64,000 bases of DNA from Serratia inhibens (GTDB lineage: Bacteria > Pseudomonadota > Gammaproteobacteria > Enterobacterales > Enterobacteriaceae): assembly GCF_003591175.1 (NCBI RefSeq), contig NZ_QYYG01000001.1:682001-746000 (forward strand), written 5' to 3'. The translations under genes and the position numbers were made by a program. Under the pieces are notes generated by a model. That model was not told the origin of the DNA. It worked only from the letters and a program-made list of their open reading frames with translations, and made no database searches. This document shows positions 7,404 through 16,986 of this stretch, one piece after another; the first letter of the stretch is position 1, and each line of letters opens with the position of its first letter.

Positions 7404-8069
7404 GTGCATTTTCCACTATTGCCACAGGCATTGCTGCGGCCTTTCTCACCCCATCAGGAACTGGCGCAGGCGCTGTTGCCGCTGACCCTCGATTCCGACG
7501 ATGGATCCCACGACGTTGCCCACTTGCACCGTGTATGGAAAAACGCCCGTCAGATCAGTGTGCAGGAAGGCGGCGACCGGCGCATCTTGTGTGCGGCGGT
7601 GCTGTTGCATGACTGCGTCGCGGTAGAAAAGAATTCGCCGCAGCGCCACCTGGCGTCACGCATGGCGGCGGAAAAAGCCGCGTTGACGCTGGCGCAGCTG
7701 GATTGGGAAGCGCACGACATCGCCAAAACCGTCCATGCCATCGAAGCCCACAGTTTTTCTGCCGCCATTACGCCGGAAACGCTGGAGGCGAAAATCATCC
7801 AGGATGCCGACCGTCTGGACGCCATAGGTATGATTGGCGTGGCGCGCTGTTTCTATATCGGTGGGCGTATGCGCAGCGCGCTGTACGATGCCGCCGATCC
7901 GCTGGCGCAACAGCGCCAATATGACGATAAGCGTTTCACGCTGGATCACTTCGAAACCAAACTGTTTAAACTGCAGGAAGGCTTTCAGACCGCGGCCGGT
8001 CGACAAATGGCGCAGGAGCGCACCGAGCGCATGCGTCGTTTCCTCAGCGAGTTGCTGGAAGAGATGTGA
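7404..8069 (+). CDS. HD-domain phosphohydrolase, YedJ-like
   Basis: A 221-residue HD-superfamily protein. HDVAHLHRVWKNA supplies a first His-Asp, LLHDCVAVEK the HD doublet, and IIQDADRLDAIGMIG the later metal Asp; the order and length fit E. coli YedJ. A GTG at 7404 with CAAGGAGC at ideal spacing is the start; longer in-frame readings from 7167 lack a ribosome site. It is probably a metal-dependent nucleotide phosphohydrolase of unknown substrate. Confidence 0.75.
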   Translation: MHFPLLPQALLRPFSPHQELAQALLPLTLDSDDGSHDVAHLHRVWKNARQISVQEGGDRRILCAAVLLHDCVAVEKNSPQRHLASRMAAEKAALTLAQLDWEAHDIAKTVHAIEAHSFSAAITPETLEAKIIQDADRLDAIGMIGVARCFYIGGRMRSALYDAADPLAQQRQYDDKRFTLDHFETKLFKLQEGFQTAAGRQMAQERTERMRRFLSELLEEM

Positions 8070-8176
8070 AAATCGCGATTAATACCCCCAACGCATCGAT
8101 TCCGTTACGCTACCGGCATCTTCGCCGCGATAATTGCTGTACACTGATAACCATCTTCACTGACCGGGCTACAACG

Positions 8177-8440
8177 ATGAAAAAACTGACGCTGAAAGAC
8201 ATGACGGAAAGCGAGCAACGTGAAGTAAAAACCGAGCTGGACAAAGCGCGTAAAAACCTCGGCCGGGAACTGACGAATGCCGAGAACAACAAGACCAAGG
8301 ATGAGGTGGTGGCACGCATCATGGCCGCCCGCGAGAAAATTGAAAAAGCCACGCGCGCCGAACGTAAAGCCAACCGGGTCAAACCCAGCGGCGAAACCTT
8401 CAGTTGGTCCGCTTCAATCAGTACCCGCCCCCCGCGTTAA
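8177..8440 (+). CDS. yjbD: DUF3811 protein YjbD
   Basis: An 87-residue, charged, helical protein. It has LKDMTESEQREVKTELDKAR at the start, LTNAENNKTKDE in the middle and a FSWSA segment before a basic end, matching E. coli YjbD. The function is unknown. In E. coli yjbD is elsewhere, so its position here is a Serratia arrangement. A strong terminator follows. Confidence 0.75.
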   Translation: MKKLTLKDMTESEQREVKTELDKARKNLGRELTNAENNKTKDEVVARIMAAREKIEKATRAERKANRVKPSGETFSWSASISTRPPR

Positions 8441-8451
8441 TGCCTTACGAA

Positions 8452-8475
8452 AACCCCGCCAGCGCGGGGTTTTTT
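8452..8475 (+). terminator. Rho-independent terminator after yjbD
   Basis: AACCCCGC, a CAGC loop and GCGGGG are followed by TTTTTT. Confidence 0.8.
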
Positions 8476-8522
8476 ATTGCCCCTATTCATTAGCCAAACT
8501 CATCAGCCTATTCGAATCATGA

Positions 8523-8578
8523 ATAACAATGTTATCAATAAGTTGTAAATTGACAGCATAATGAAGAATATTCATTAT
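8523..8578 (+). promoter_or_regulatory. Promoter with palindromic operator in front of dapA-like gene
   Basis: TTGACA (8550-8555) and CATTAT (8573-8578) are 17 bp apart. The perfect palindrome TAATGAAGAATATTCATTA (8559-8577, arms of 7) fills the spacer and part of the -10. A second perfect dyad, ATAACAATGTTAT, lies at 8523-8535. This geometry is that of a repressed promoter; the repressor is not in the window as far as I can tell. Confidence 0.55.
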
Positions 8579-8642
8579 CGACGGATATCCTCTGGCATTT
8601 TCTTATCTTGCTTATCTGTAGTTTGCACTGAAGGAACTTATT

Positions 8643-9527
8643 ATGGCTTCATTCTCCGGTATTTGGGTTGCGCTGGTTACCCCATTCAATAATAACGCCG
8701 TCGATCTGCCTGCGGTTAAACGGCTGGCGCAATACCTGATCGCCTCGGGGGTCTCCGGATTGGTGGTCTGCGGCACCACCGGCGAAGCAGCGGCGTTGAG
8801 CAAAGAAGAACAATTGACGGTACTCGACGCGGTGTTGGAGGTTGTACCGGCCAGCCAGGTGGTGATGGGGCTGTCGGGCAATAACATGCTGGATACCCTG
8901 CAGATGCAGCAGGAGATCCAACTGCGCGACATCGCCGGGGTGCTGATCCCCGCGCCCTATTACATCCGCCCATCGCAATGCGGTCTGGTGGATTACTTCA
9001 CCCAACTTGCCGATGCGTCGAGCGTGCCGGTGATCCTGTACAATATCCCGCAGCGCACCGGTATCGTGATGGAACTGCAAACCCTCAGGCAGATAGCCCG
9101 CCATCCGCAAGTCAAGGCGATCAAAGACTGCGGCGGTAACCCGGATACCACCATGGCGCTGATTGACGACGGCGAAATCGACGTAATGACCGGCGAAGAT
9201 AACCTGATCCTCACCACCCTGTGCCTGGGCGGCACCGGAGCCATTTCCGCCTCCGCGCATATTTATCCGCAACGCTTCGTGCAACTGGTGCAACAGGTTG
9301 CCAACGGCGATCTGGCTGCCGCGCGCGCTAACTTCTATACGCTGTTGCCGATGATCCACCAGATGTTCAGTTTCCCCAACCCGGCTCCTGTCAAAGCCGC
9401 TCTTGCACAGCAAGGTCTGATCCGCAACGAACTGCGATCGCCGATGCAAATCGCGCCGCAGGCGTTGCAACAGCGCATTGCCGCTACTTTGGCGCAGTTA
9501 CAGCCTGAGGATGCACTGATTAGCTAA
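8643..9527 (+). CDS. DapA-family aldolase (dihydrodipicolinate synthase paralogue)
   Basis: A 294-residue class I aldolase of the DapA/NAL family. It keeps T45-T46 (GTTGE), Y107 (PYYIRP), Y133 and R138 (YNIPQRTG) and the Schiff-base K161 (AIKDCGG), in E. coli DapA numbering, so hydroxytetrahydrodipicolinate synthase activity is plausible. It is not beside bamC or purC, where enterobacterial dapA normally lies, and is monocistronic, so it is probably a second copy. Whether it serves lysine synthesis or another pyruvate-aldehyde condensation is open. Confidence 0.85.
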   Translation: MASFSGIWVALVTPFNNNAVDLPAVKRLAQYLIASGVSGLVVCGTTGEAAALSKEEQLTVLDAVLEVVPASQVVMGLSGNNMLDTLQMQQEIQLRDIAGVLIPAPYYIRPSQCGLVDYFTQLADASSVPVILYNIPQRTGIVMELQTLRQIARHPQVKAIKDCGGNPDTTMALIDDGEIDVMTGEDNLILTTLCLGGTGAISASAHIYPQRFVQLVQQVANGDLAAARANFYTLLPMIHQMFSFPNPAPVKAALAQQGLIRNELRSPMQIAPQALQQRIAATLAQLQPEDALIS

Positions 9528-9619
9528 ATTTGTTAGCTAACCCGCTGTAATTTTAACGTTATGGAACTAGGATCAGAGGTTAAGCATGCCTGTCATTCAT
9601 CACAATCAAGGAGCTTCCG

Positions 9620-10225
9620 ATGAAACTGTTCTATAAAGCCGGCGCCTGTTCGCTGTCACCGCATATTGTGCTGCGCGAGGCGGGCCTGGATTTTACGGCG
9701 GAAAAGGTCGATCTGGCACAGAAAAAGACCGAAAGCGGTGCAGACTACCTGGCCATCAACCCTAAGGGACAAGTGCCGGCGCTGTTGCTGGATGATGGCA
9801 GCCTGCTGACCGAGGGTGTGGCGATTGTGCAATATCTGGCGGATCGCGTGCCGGACCGCAATCTGATCCCGGCGGCGGGTACGCTGTCGCGTTATCATGC
9901 CATTGAGTGGCTGAACTATATTGCGACTGAATTGCACAAGGGGTTCAGCCCGCTGTTTAACCCGAAAACGCCGGATGAATACAAGGCCATCGTGCGCACC
10001 AGGCTGGAGCAGCAATTCAACTATTTGGATTCCGTGCTGGCAAAGCAGCACTTCCTGTTGGGAAACCGGTTCAGCGTGGCGGACGCCTATCTGTTTACCG
10101 TTTTGCGTTGGGCCATCGCCCTGCAGTTTGATCTCAAAAAACACCCCCGGTTGGCGGCGTATTTTGACAGCGTGGCTGCACGGCCAGCGGTAGATGCGGC
10201 GCTGAACGCCGAAGGTTTGAAATAA
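9620..10225 (+). CDS. gstA: Glutathione S-transferase GstA
   Basis: A 201-residue beta-class GST nearly colinear with E. coli GstA. It has [11 protein letters not shown] with the catalytic Cys10, [14 protein letters not shown] with the glutathione-binding cis-Pro loop, [13 protein letters not shown], and [13 protein letters not shown] with the His after the linker. It conjugates or reduces electrophiles and peroxides in the cytoplasm. A good AAGGAGC precedes the ATG. It is convergent with pdxY, as in E. coli. Confidence 0.93.
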   Translation: MKLFYKAGACSLSPHIVLREAGLDFTAEKVDLAQKKTESGADYLAINPKGQVPALLLDDGSLLTEGVAIVQYLADRVPDRNLIPAAGTLSRYHAIEWLNYIATELHKGFSPLFNPKTPDEYKAIVRTRLEQQFNYLDSVLAKQHFLLGNRFSVADAYLFTVLRWAIALQFDLKKHPRLAAYFDSVAARPAVDAALNAEGLK

Positions 10226-10231
10226 CCCCCA

Positions 10232-10255
10232 AGCCCCGGCGGCTCTGCCGGGGCT
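10232..10255. terminator. Hairpin between gstA and pdxY
   Basis: AGCCCCGGC, GGCTCT and GCCGGGGCT form a 9-bp GC stem between convergent genes. It may serve both, although the T-run is poor. Confidence 0.55.
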
Positions 10256-10262
10256 ACAGAGC

Positions 10263-11123
10263 TTAGAGCTTTACCGCTTTGAATTCGCAGTCAGGCTGTA
10301 CGATCCGATCCTGTGCCGCCACTACCTGCAGTTCGTACTCGCCCATTGCCTGGGTTGTCAGCATCACCTCATACACCGCCGCAGTCACATGCTCCAACGC
10401 CTTATCCAACGCCACACCTTGCAGTAAATTGACCAGTAACAGGCCGCTGGTCAGGTCGCCTACGCCGACCGGTTGGCGAACGCCGAAATCCACCAGCGGG
10501 CGGCTGATATGCCAGGCTTCCTCTGCCGTGACCAACAGCATTTCGAAACAGTCGATATGATAGCCGGCGCGGCTCAGGTGTTTGACCAGCACCAGCTTCG
10601 GCCCTTTGGCGATCAGTTCACGTGCCGCGCTTACCGCTTGCTCAACGTCAGTCACTTCCCGTTGGCTCAGCAGTTCCAGCTCAAGCAGGTTTGGCGCAAT
10701 CATGTCGCTGCATTGCAGCGCCTGCCGGCAAAAAAACTCCGCCACGCCCGGCGCAACGATGCAGCCCTTCTCAGGGTGGCCCATCACCGGATCGCAAAAA
10801 TACCAGGCGTCCGGATTAGCCTGTTTGACCTGACGGACCACCTCGAGAATATGGCTGCCCTGCTCCGGCGAACCGATATAGCCGCTCAGCACCGCATTGC
10901 AGTTTTTCAGTTGATCGATGGCCGCAATCCCCTGAACGATCTCCGTCAGGTGGCTGGCCGGCATCACGCAGCCCGTCCATTTGCCGTACTGGGTATGATT
11001 TGAAAACTGCACCGTGTTCAGCGGCCAGACGTTAACGCCCATACGGCGCATTGGGAATTCAGCCGCACTGTTGCCCGCATGCCCAAACACCACATGCGAT
11101 TGAATAGAAAGAATGTTTTTCAT
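10263..11123 (-). CDS. pdxY: Pyridoxal kinase PdxY
   Basis: A 286-residue ribokinase-fold kinase that phosphorylates pyridoxal in the B6 salvage pathway. The start [18 protein letters not shown], the YIGSPEQG loop, [11 protein letters not shown] and the [11 protein letters not shown] catalytic-Asp motif are all PdxY features. It is followed in the same orientation by no other gene and precedes tyrS/pdxH, conserving the E. coli B6-tyrS cluster. A separating remnant lies between it and tyrS. Confidence 0.94.
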   Translation of the reverse strand: MKNILSIQSHVVFGHAGNSAAEFPMRRMGVNVWPLNTVQFSNHTQYGKWTGCVMPASHLTEIVQGIAAIDQLKNCNAVLSGYIGSPEQGSHILEVVRQVKQANPDAWYFCDPVMGHPEKGCIVAPGVAEFFCRQALQCSDMIAPNLLELELLSQREVTDVEQAVSAARELIAKGPKLVLVKHLSRAGYHIDCFEMLLVTAEEAWHISRPLVDFGVRQPVGVGDLTSGLLLVNLLQGVALDKALEHVTAAVYEVMLTTQAMGEYELQVVAAQDRIVQPDCEFKAVKL

Positions 11124-11292
11124 CGGTACAACCTGACCTCGCCATGCCGTGTGCGACAGCCCGCGGCGAAAAGAAAATGAATAAATAACGCGTAAACGTT
11201 ATGTCGGCGCGTCTGAAAACAAGAAGTTAGGGAGCTTTTTTTATTTTTTTGACGGCGCGGTATTGTAGCGAAAGCCGGGGGGCAAAAAAAGC

Positions 11293-11629
11293 GGCACTGG
11301 CGGCGGTTTCTACAATACGCTGAAGACATTGAGCAACAGTGCGGAATTCGGCACGGTCATAGAGCGCGCAGGAATTATTCTCTCAGGCACTGGCAAAATT
11401 GACTCATGGCACCAGCACCAACAATTTGTCAGAAGTGGGCGTGGTTAAGCTGGATAAATCGGTGTATGTGATTGTGGATCAGAACCATAACCAAACATTT
11501 GATGCGAATGATTATGTGTTTTCGATCGGCAATCAGGATCCCTACCTGGCCGCCAGCGCATTGCACTACAGTTCCCCGGCCGTGACAACTAACGGTACTG
11601 CAGAAACCAGTCTGGAAGCAGTTATATAA
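11293..11629 (+). pseudogene. Frameshifted C-terminal remnant of a large surface/RTX-like protein
   Basis: The second frame encodes LSEVGVVKLDKSVYVIVDQN, then HNQTFDANDYVFSIGNQDPY, resembling the C-terminal calcium-binding-like end of large secreted adhesins (bluetail-type ends). Its coding start is only a TTG without a ribosome site. The preceding piece (GTGGGFYNTLK to GTVIERA, from 11293) is in another frame and joins well at about 11368 if one base is restored. So a +1 frameshift plus loss of the 5' part is likely. The family name is tentative. The rest of the pdxY-tyrS gap (11124-11292) shows nothing else clear. Confidence 0.5.
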
Positions 11630-11643
11630 GGAATCGGGAGATG

Positions 11644-11670
11644 AAAATGAGGGCTTTCGCCCTCATTTTT
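11644..11670 (+). terminator. Terminator after the surface-protein remnant
   Basis: AAAATGAGGGC, TTTC and GCCCTCATTTTT form an 11-bp stem with a T-tail, consistent with the end of a once-active rightward gene. Confidence 0.75.
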
Positions 11671-11768
11671 ACTGCTCTGCCCATCCTAAGGCTCGAAATA
11701 TCACCGAACGGTGAGAGTCAGTGGAAATCTATAACACCCTGCGCCCGCATAGGTCGCTAAAATACAAA

Positions 11769-11794
11769 ACGCCCGATAAAGTTCATCGGGCGTT
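11769..11794 (-). terminator. tyrS terminator
   Basis: AACGCCCGAT and ATCGGGCGTT flank AAAGTTC. Read on the minus strand the stem is followed by TTTTGTATT, about 37 bp beyond the tyrS stop. Confidence 0.75.
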
Positions 11795-11830
11795 AGAAGG
11801 TTGAAAAGTGTCAACCTATCGCAGGACTGA

Positions 11831-13105
11831 TTACTGCCAATCTACCAGGCAGTAATGTTTTTTACCCCGGCGCAACAGCGTGTAACGACCGAACAGACGA
11901 TCGGCGTCGCTGAACGCATATTCGGCATTGGACTGTTTCTCACCGTTGATGGTCACCGCGTTGGAGCCAATCATGGTGCGTGCCTGGCCACGTGACGGCA
12001 CCAGTTCAGCATTGACCAGCGCCTGCTGCAGATCCGCGTCGCCATCCAGTTTGATGGTTGGCATACCGTCCTGCGCCAACTGGGCGAAGTCCGCTTCGGT
12101 CATCTCGTGCAGCGCGCCGGAGAACAGGCTCTGGGTGATGCGCTTGGCCGCAGCCAGCCCTTCCGCGCCATGTACCATACCCGTCACTTCTTCCGCCAGC
12201 ACATACTGGGCGCGCGGCGCCTTGCCGCTGTTCTTGTCTTCTTCTTCCAGCGCGTTGATGTCTTCCAGGCTCATGAAGGTGAAGAACTTAAGGAAACGGT
12301 AAACGTCGGCGTCGGCGGTGTTGATCCAGAACTGGTAGAACTTGTACGGGCTGGTTTTTTCCGGTGCCAGCCACACTGCGCCGCCTTCGGTCTTGCCGAA
12401 TTTGGTGCCATCCGCCTTGGTGATCAACGGTACCGTCAGGCCGAACACCTGTTTCTGGTGCATGCGACGAGTCAGATCGATACCGGAAGTGATGTTGCCC
12501 CACTGATCGGAACCGCCAATCTGCAGTTCCACCTGATGGCGGTTGTACAGCTCGGAGAAATCGAAGCCCTGCAGCAGGTTGTAGGAAAACTCGGTGAAGG
12601 AAATGCCCGAGTCGTCACGGTTCAAACGTTGCTTCACCGCTTCCTTGTTGATCATCTGGTTCACGGAGAAATGCTTGCCGATGTCACGCAGGAAGGTCAG
12701 CACGTTCATGCCGCCGAACCAGTCATAGTTGTTGGCGGCGATGGCGCTGTTGCTGCCACAGTCGAAATCGAGGAACGGGGAAACCTGTTTGCGGATCTTT
12801 TCCACCCACTCATTCACCGTCTCGGCGGTATTCAGCTTGCGTTCAGCCGCTTTGAAGCTCGGATCGCCGATCAGACCCGTGGCGCCGCCTACCAGCGCCA
12901 CCGGCTTGTGGCCGGCCAACTGGAAGCGCTTCAGGCACAACAGAGGAACCAGATGGCCCAAATGCAAGCTGTCAGCGGTCGGATCGAAACCGCAATACAG
13001 TGCAATTGGCCCTTGCGCCAGTCGCTCTGCTAACGCTTCCTCATCCGTAACCTGGGCAACGAGGCCCCGCTCTTGCAGTTGTTTAATCAAGTTGCTGCTT
13101 GCCAT
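11831..13105 (-). CDS. tyrS: Tyrosyl-tRNA synthetase TyrS
   Basis: A 424-residue class I aminoacyl-tRNA synthetase, the same length as in E. coli. The HIGH-type motif ([11 protein letters not shown], residues ~43-53) and the KMSKS-type KFGKTEGG (~232) are present, and an S4-like RNA-binding end begins near residue 355. It charges tRNA-Tyr in the cytoplasm. The ATG at 13105 ([10 protein letters not shown]) fits the family; an upstream in-frame extension is not supported. pdxH lies upstream on the same strand. Confidence 0.97.
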   Translation of the reverse strand: MASSNLIKQLQERGLVAQVTDEEALAERLAQGPIALYCGFDPTADSLHLGHLVPLLCLKRFQLAGHKPVALVGGATGLIGDPSFKAAERKLNTAETVNEWVEKIRKQVSPFLDFDCGSNSAIAANNYDWFGGMNVLTFLRDIGKHFSVNQMINKEAVKQRLNRDDSGISFTEFSYNLLQGFDFSELYNRHQVELQIGGSDQWGNITSGIDLTRRMHQKQVFGLTVPLITKADGTKFGKTEGGAVWLAPEKTSPYKFYQFWINTADADVYRFLKFFTFMSLEDINALEEEDKNSGKAPRAQYVLAEEVTGMVHGAEGLAAAKRITQSLFSGALHEMTEADFAQLAQDGMPTIKLDGDADLQQALVNAELVPSRGQARTMIGSNAVTINGEKQSNAEYAFSDADRLFGRYTLLRRGKKHYCLVDWQ

Positions 13106-13243
13106 CAATGACTCCATGTATAAACGAATGCACCTTTGTCGGTACACGACCTTCCGCCCACTGGCGAAATATAAAATCGGGGTAGCACATAGAATAAAGC
13201 GCCGGCGGCATCAGTGCCAGCGCTTAAGGGGGATTTTCAGTCT

Positions 13244-13897
13244 TCAGGGTGCCAGTCGGTCAATTTTCCAGTCATTCCCATCGCGCTGATACAAAAAGCG
13301 GTCATGCAGGCGGTGTTCACCGCCCTGCCAGAACTCGACGGAATCGAAACTAACGCGAAATCCACCCCAGAAACTCGGCAACGGCACTTCGCCCTGCTGG
13401 AATTTTTGCTTCAGTTCGAGGAATTTGCTCTCCAGTACGCCGCGGGCGGAAATGCGCGATGACTGCTGCGATACCCAGGCGCCAATCTGGCTGTCTTTCG
13501 GCCGGCTGGTGAAGTACTTCATTACCTCCAGCGTGGACAGACGTTCTGCCTTGCCAAGGAAAATCACCTGACGATCGAGCATGTGCCACGGAAATAGCAG
13601 GCTGATGTGCGGGTTTTGCGCTAACTGTTGCGCCTTGCGGCTGCCGAGGTTGGTATAAAAGACCAGCCCTTTGTCGTCAAAATGCTTGAGCAGCACGATG
13701 CGCTGATAAGGTTGGCCATTTTCATCCACCGTAGCCACACACATGGCGGTAGGATCGGCCAGGCGCGCATCACAGGCCTGCTTCAGCCAGCGTTCAAACA
13801 ATTCAAGCGGATTAGCGGTCAGATCGTTGCGGCGCAGGCCGCCACGAGTGTATTCACGGCGCAGGTCCGCAACATCAAACTCATTATTTTCAATCAT
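13244..13897 (-). CDS. pdxH: Pyridoxamine 5'-phosphate oxidase PdxH
   Basis: A 217-residue FMN enzyme (E. coli 218) that oxidises PNP or PMP to pyridoxal phosphate. [35 protein letters not shown] and the C-terminal [14 protein letters not shown] with FMN/PLP contacts are intact. The ATG at 13897 was chosen over a TTG 12 bp upstream. It precedes tyrS by 138 bp, and with pdxY it makes this a B6-salvage neighbourhood. Confidence 0.95.
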   Translation of the reverse strand: MIENNEFDVADLRREYTRGGLRRNDLTANPLELFERWLKQACDARLADPTAMCVATVDENGQPYQRIVLLKHFDDKGLVFYTNLGSRKAQQLAQNPHISLLFPWHMLDRQVIFLGKAERLSTLEVMKYFTSRPKDSQIGAWVSQQSSRISARGVLESKFLELKQKFQQGEVPLPSFWGGFRVSFDSVEFWQGGEHRLHDRFLYQRDGNDWKIDRLAP

Positions 13898-13986
13898 CTG
13901 GTTTATCAACCAACCGAAAAATTCGTCGTTACATTCTGCGCCTGCGGCGCCAGAATCTCAATCGTTCTGACGCCACCGTCGGCCGA

Positions 13987-14289
13987 TCAGTTAGCCAGTA
14001 CGCAGTCGCTTATAATCACCTTGTCATTACGTTCGACATAGGCGTTTTGGCCCTTCGACCAGAAACTGTACTTGCCGTCGCTGTATTTCGCACCGGACAT
14101 GACCAGCACCTGTTTCAGCTTCAGTTGCTCGCCATCCATCAGAAAGCTGGCCGTGCTGTCCTTGCCGTCCAGCGACACCGTCAGCGGCGTAGTGCCGCAC
14201 TGGTAATGCAGCGTCTGGCTGCTTTGCGGCAATACGTAACTGCAACCTGCCAACGCCAGCGCGCCGGCGGCAATAATGATTTTTTTCAT
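13987..14289 (-). CDS. mliC: C-type lysozyme inhibitor lipoprotein MliC
   Basis: A 100-residue lipoprotein. The signal peptide ends in the lipobox LAGC (Cys16), and YQCGTTPLTVSLDGK, the SFLMDGEQLKL core and two distal Cys fit MliC/YdhA, which blocks the active site of host c-type lysozyme from the outer membrane or periplasm. It sits between pdxH and anmK as in E. coli. A GGAGCAACAGC stretch precedes the ATG. Confidence 0.9.
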   Translation of the reverse strand: MKKIIIAAGALALAGCSYVLPQSSQTLHYQCGTTPLTVSLDGKDSTASFLMDGEQLKLKQVLVMSGAKYSDGKYSFWSKGQNAYVERNDKVIISDCVLAN

Positions 14290-14334
14290 GCTGTTGCTCC
14301 TTAGGGAAATCTGTCGATTTCTATCCTAACAGAG

Positions 14335-15456
14335 CTAACGGGTCCCTAAAGGCAAAACCGGATAAATCCCACCCAGCAGGGTTTCACGGCTGGCGCCGGT
14401 GACCGACGGCAGGTTGCCGGTCTGCCCGGACAGGGTGCGAAACGCCAGCCAGGCAAAGGCCAGCGCTTCCATGTCGTCACCGCTGACGCCGAAATCATCG
14501 GTCAGACACACTTCGGTCCCCGGCAGTAGCGCGGACATCCGCGCCATCAGCAACGGGTTGCGCGCCCCGCCGCCACACACCAGCAAACGCTCGCACCCTC
14601 CCGCCAATTGTACCTGCTCGCAAATGCTGGTCGCCGTCAGTTCCGCCAAGGTGGTTTGCACATCAACGGGGCTGACTGCCGGCAAGCCCGAGAGCTGGCG
14701 CTCCAGCCAGGCGGCGTTGAAATACTCGCGGCCGGTGCTTTTCGGCGCAGGCAGCGCAAAGTAAGGATCGGCCAACATCTGTTGCAACAGCGGCAGGCAG
14801 ACGCGCCCCTCCATCGCCCATGCGCCGTCTTTGTCGTAAGGCTGCGAACGATGGCGCCAGACCCAGGCATCCATCAGCATATTGCCCGGCCCGGTATCGA
14901 AACCGCGCACCGGCGCGCCTGGCAGCAGCAGCGAAAGGTTGGCGATGCCGCCAATATTGAGCACCATACGGCGCTCTACCTGATGCGCCAGCAGCGCCTG
15001 ATGAAATGCCGGTACCAGCGGAGCACCCTGGCCGCCGTAGGCCATATCGCGGCGGCGGAAATCGCCGACGGTGGTGATATTGGTCAATGCGGCAATGCGG
15101 TTGTTATCGCCAAGTTGCATCGAGAAGCGCGCATCGCCTTCAGGCTCATGCCACACCGTCTGGCCATGACAACCAATAGCGGTGATGTCATGCGCCGACA
15201 TGCCGGTTTGTTTCAGCAAACCAAGCACCGCCTCGCCAAACAGCACCCCAAGCTGCGCATCCAGCCGGCCCACCGCAGAAAGCGTGGTCTGCTGGCCCTG
15301 GCACATACCGAGAATGTCTTGCTTCAGCTGGATCGGCATCGGGTGACTGTAACTGGCCTGCTGCGCGACCATTCGTCCGTCGATTGCGGCGAGCACCACA
15401 TCGACGCCATCCAGACTGGTGCCAGACATAACACCTATATAGCGGCCTGACTTCAT
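14335..15456 (-). CDS. anmK: Anhydro-N-acetylmuramic acid kinase AnmK
   Basis: A 373-residue sugar kinase (E. coli 369) that opens and phosphorylates 1,6-anhydroMurNAc in cell-wall recycling. It begins [15 protein letters not shown] (phosphate-1 loop) and has [23 protein letters not shown] and [13 protein letters not shown], the actin-like ATPase blocks of the family. mliC lies 45 bp downstream on the same strand, so the pair may be cotranscribed. Confidence 0.95.
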   Translation of the reverse strand: MKSGRYIGVMSGTSLDGVDVVLAAIDGRMVAQQASYSHPMPIQLKQDILGMCQGQQTTLSAVGRLDAQLGVLFGEAVLGLLKQTGMSAHDITAIGCHGQTVWHEPEGDARFSMQLGDNNRIAALTNITTVGDFRRRDMAYGGQGAPLVPAFHQALLAHQVERRMVLNIGGIANLSLLLPGAPVRGFDTGPGNMLMDAWVWRHRSQPYDKDGAWAMEGRVCLPLLQQMLADPYFALPAPKSTGREYFNAAWLERQLSGLPAVSPVDVQTTLAELTATSICEQVQLAGGCERLLVCGGGARNPLLMARMSALLPGTEVCLTDDFGVSGDDMEALAFAWLAFRTLSGQTGNLPSVTGASRETLLGGIYPVLPLGTR

Positions 15457-15666
15457 AGCAACATCCTTTAACCCGCACGGGGAAGCAAACTTTCAACCGA
15501 TAAATAAACCAGAATTAGACCATTAACGCCATGAATTATGATGTCTTTTTTCACCTCTGTGAGCGATGTGCCTGTTTTTAGCGATCGGCCAGGGTGACCA
15601 AGGTGGCTAAACCTCGGCTCAATCCGCAACGGAATTCGTTCCGGCCCTGTCATAAAGCTAAACCAC

Positions 15667-15683
15667 CGTTTATTATTGGTTGA
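15667..15683 (+). promoter_or_regulatory. Candidate PhoP box upstream of slyB
   Basis: CGTTTA, 5 bp, then GGTTGA approximates the PhoP repeat (T/G)GTTTA-N5-(T/G)GTTTA. slyB is PhoP-activated in E. coli and Salmonella. It lies 138 bp upstream of slyB in the 364-bp anmK-slyB gap; the rest of that gap shows nothing definite. Confidence 0.5.
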
Positions 15684-15820
15684 ACAGAGTAAAGTTAAGC
15701 TGCGTGCAGTGACGGGAATGGTGATGTACGTGTGTTTACGCCATACTTTGTCTATTATTTTCACTGAATCTGGCCTGGAAAGGTTTCCCAGGTTATGGAC
15801 TACCACAACAGGAGTTTTAT

Positions 15821-16285
15821 ATGATCAAGCGTCTTCTCGTCGTTGCCGTCGCCGCAGTCACGCTGGCAGGATGCGCCAATGAATCCATGTCCGGCGATGT
15901 CTATTCATCCTCGCAGGCCAAACAGGTTCAGACCGTGACTTACGGTACGCTGGTTTCTGTCCGTCCTGTCAAGATCCAGGGCAGCGAGAGTTCGAATACC
16001 ATTGGTGCGATCGGCGGTGCGGTACTTGGCGGCTTGCTGGGTAACACCGTAGGTGGCGGCACCGGCCGTACCCTGGCAACCGCTGCGGGTGCAGTAGCCG
16101 GCGGCGTAGCAGGCAACAGCGTCGGTGAGCTGGCGGGGCGCACCACGGGTTATGAATTGGAAATCAAGACCGACCAGAAAGAGAACATCGTGGTGGTTCA
16201 GAAGGCTGGCGCAACCAAGTTCAGCGCAGGTCAACGTGTTCGCATGGCGCGCACTGGCGACACCATTACCGTCTCCCCGTTGTAA
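15821..16285 (+). CDS. slyB: Outer-membrane lipoprotein SlyB
   Basis: A 154-residue lipoprotein with lipobox LAGC (Cys18) and a glycine-zipper stretch (GAIGGAVLGGLLGNTVGGG and GAVAGGVAGNSVGELAG, residues ~65-105). SlyB forms outer-membrane stress complexes and belongs to the PhoPQ regulon. Length and order match E. coli. It has an AACAGGAG ribosome site and its own promoter region with a PhoP-type box. slyA is convergent. Confidence 0.95.
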   Translation: MIKRLLVVAVAAVTLAGCANESMSGDVYSSSQAKQVQTVTYGTLVSVRPVKIQGSESSNTIGAIGGAVLGGLLGNTVGGGTGRTLATAAGAVAGGVAGNSVGELAGRTTGYELEIKTDQKENIVVVQKAGATKFSAGQRVRMARTGDTITVSPL

Positions 16286-16302
16286 GCGGAAGCTGGAAGG
16301 TA

Positions 16303-16326
16303 AAACCGGAGGCCAAGGCCTCCGGT
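16303..16326. terminator. Hairpin after slyB
   Basis: AACCGGAGGCC and GGCCTCCGGTT form an 11-bp stem with a short AA loop, 18 bp beyond the slyB stop and before convergent slyA. There is little T-run on either side. Confidence 0.5.
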
Positions 16327-16371
16327 TCCATTTCCGATGCTGTAAAATATAATCAAATAAAGAAAACGTTA

Positions 16372-16806
16372 TTATTGTTTATTTTGCAATTCAGTGATGT
16401 TTTGTTCCAGCTTGTCAATCAAACCTACCAACAACTGCACTTCATCCGTGCTAATACCACTCAAAATTTCACCGCGCGTAGAGCTGATGACGCTGTCCAC
16501 TTCCCTGATGATGGGATCGGCCGCTTCAGTCAACTTGATACGCTTTGCCCGCCGATCGTTAGCGCAAGTATGGCGAGTAATAAGCCCCTTCTCTTCCAGT
16601 TGGTCCAGCGTTCGAACCAGCGAAGGTTGTTCAATGCCGATTGCCTTGGCCAGTTGGATCTGCGACTGCTCCGGCGGTAGACGATTGATATTGTGCAGGG
16701 TGACCCAGTGTGTTTGCGTGAGCGCCAGCGGCTTGAGCCGGTGATCGATAAGCGCGCGCCAAACACGAACTAATCGTGCTAAATCTGAACCTAATGATGA
16801 CTCCAC
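16372..16806 (-). CDS. slyA: MarR-family regulator SlyA
   Basis: A 144-residue winged-helix regulator, the same length as in E. coli. It has [19 protein letters not shown], the recognition helix region [16 protein letters not shown] and the wing [10 protein letters not shown]. SlyA antagonises H-NS and controls virulence, envelope and efflux genes. A perfect SlyA-type palindrome sits 17 bp upstream of the start, implying autoregulation. The efflux set ydhIJK is divergent and is a probable target. Confidence 0.96.
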   Translation of the reverse strand: MESSLGSDLARLVRVWRALIDHRLKPLALTQTHWVTLHNINRLPPEQSQIQLAKAIGIEQPSLVRTLDQLEEKGLITRHTCANDRRAKRIKLTEAADPIIREVDSVISSTRGEILSGISTDEVQLLVGLIDKLEQNITELQNKQ

Positions 16807-16822
16807 TTCCCCCTCCTTATAA

Positions 16823-16834
16823 TTAGCATGCTAA
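16823..16834. promoter_or_regulatory. SlyA box
   Basis: TTAGCATGCTAA is a perfect 12-bp palindrome matching the SlyA consensus TTAGCAAGCTAA at 11 of 12 positions. It lies in the slyA-ydhI divergent gap close to slyA. Confidence 0.75.
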
Positions 16835-16986
16835 TATAACAATCCAAAGCTTAGACTATTCTGAGTAACTCACATTAAAAACACAAATGTATATAATGTA
16901 TATTGTAGAAATAAGCATCACTTTGGTCAGTTATTGTTTATCCTTTACGCAAATATTTAACATATTCACTCGTAGGGATTGTTAAT

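Noticed and set aside
12107..13033. 308-codon open reading antisense to tyrS
   Set aside because: Shadow of tyrS with no ribosome site or family.
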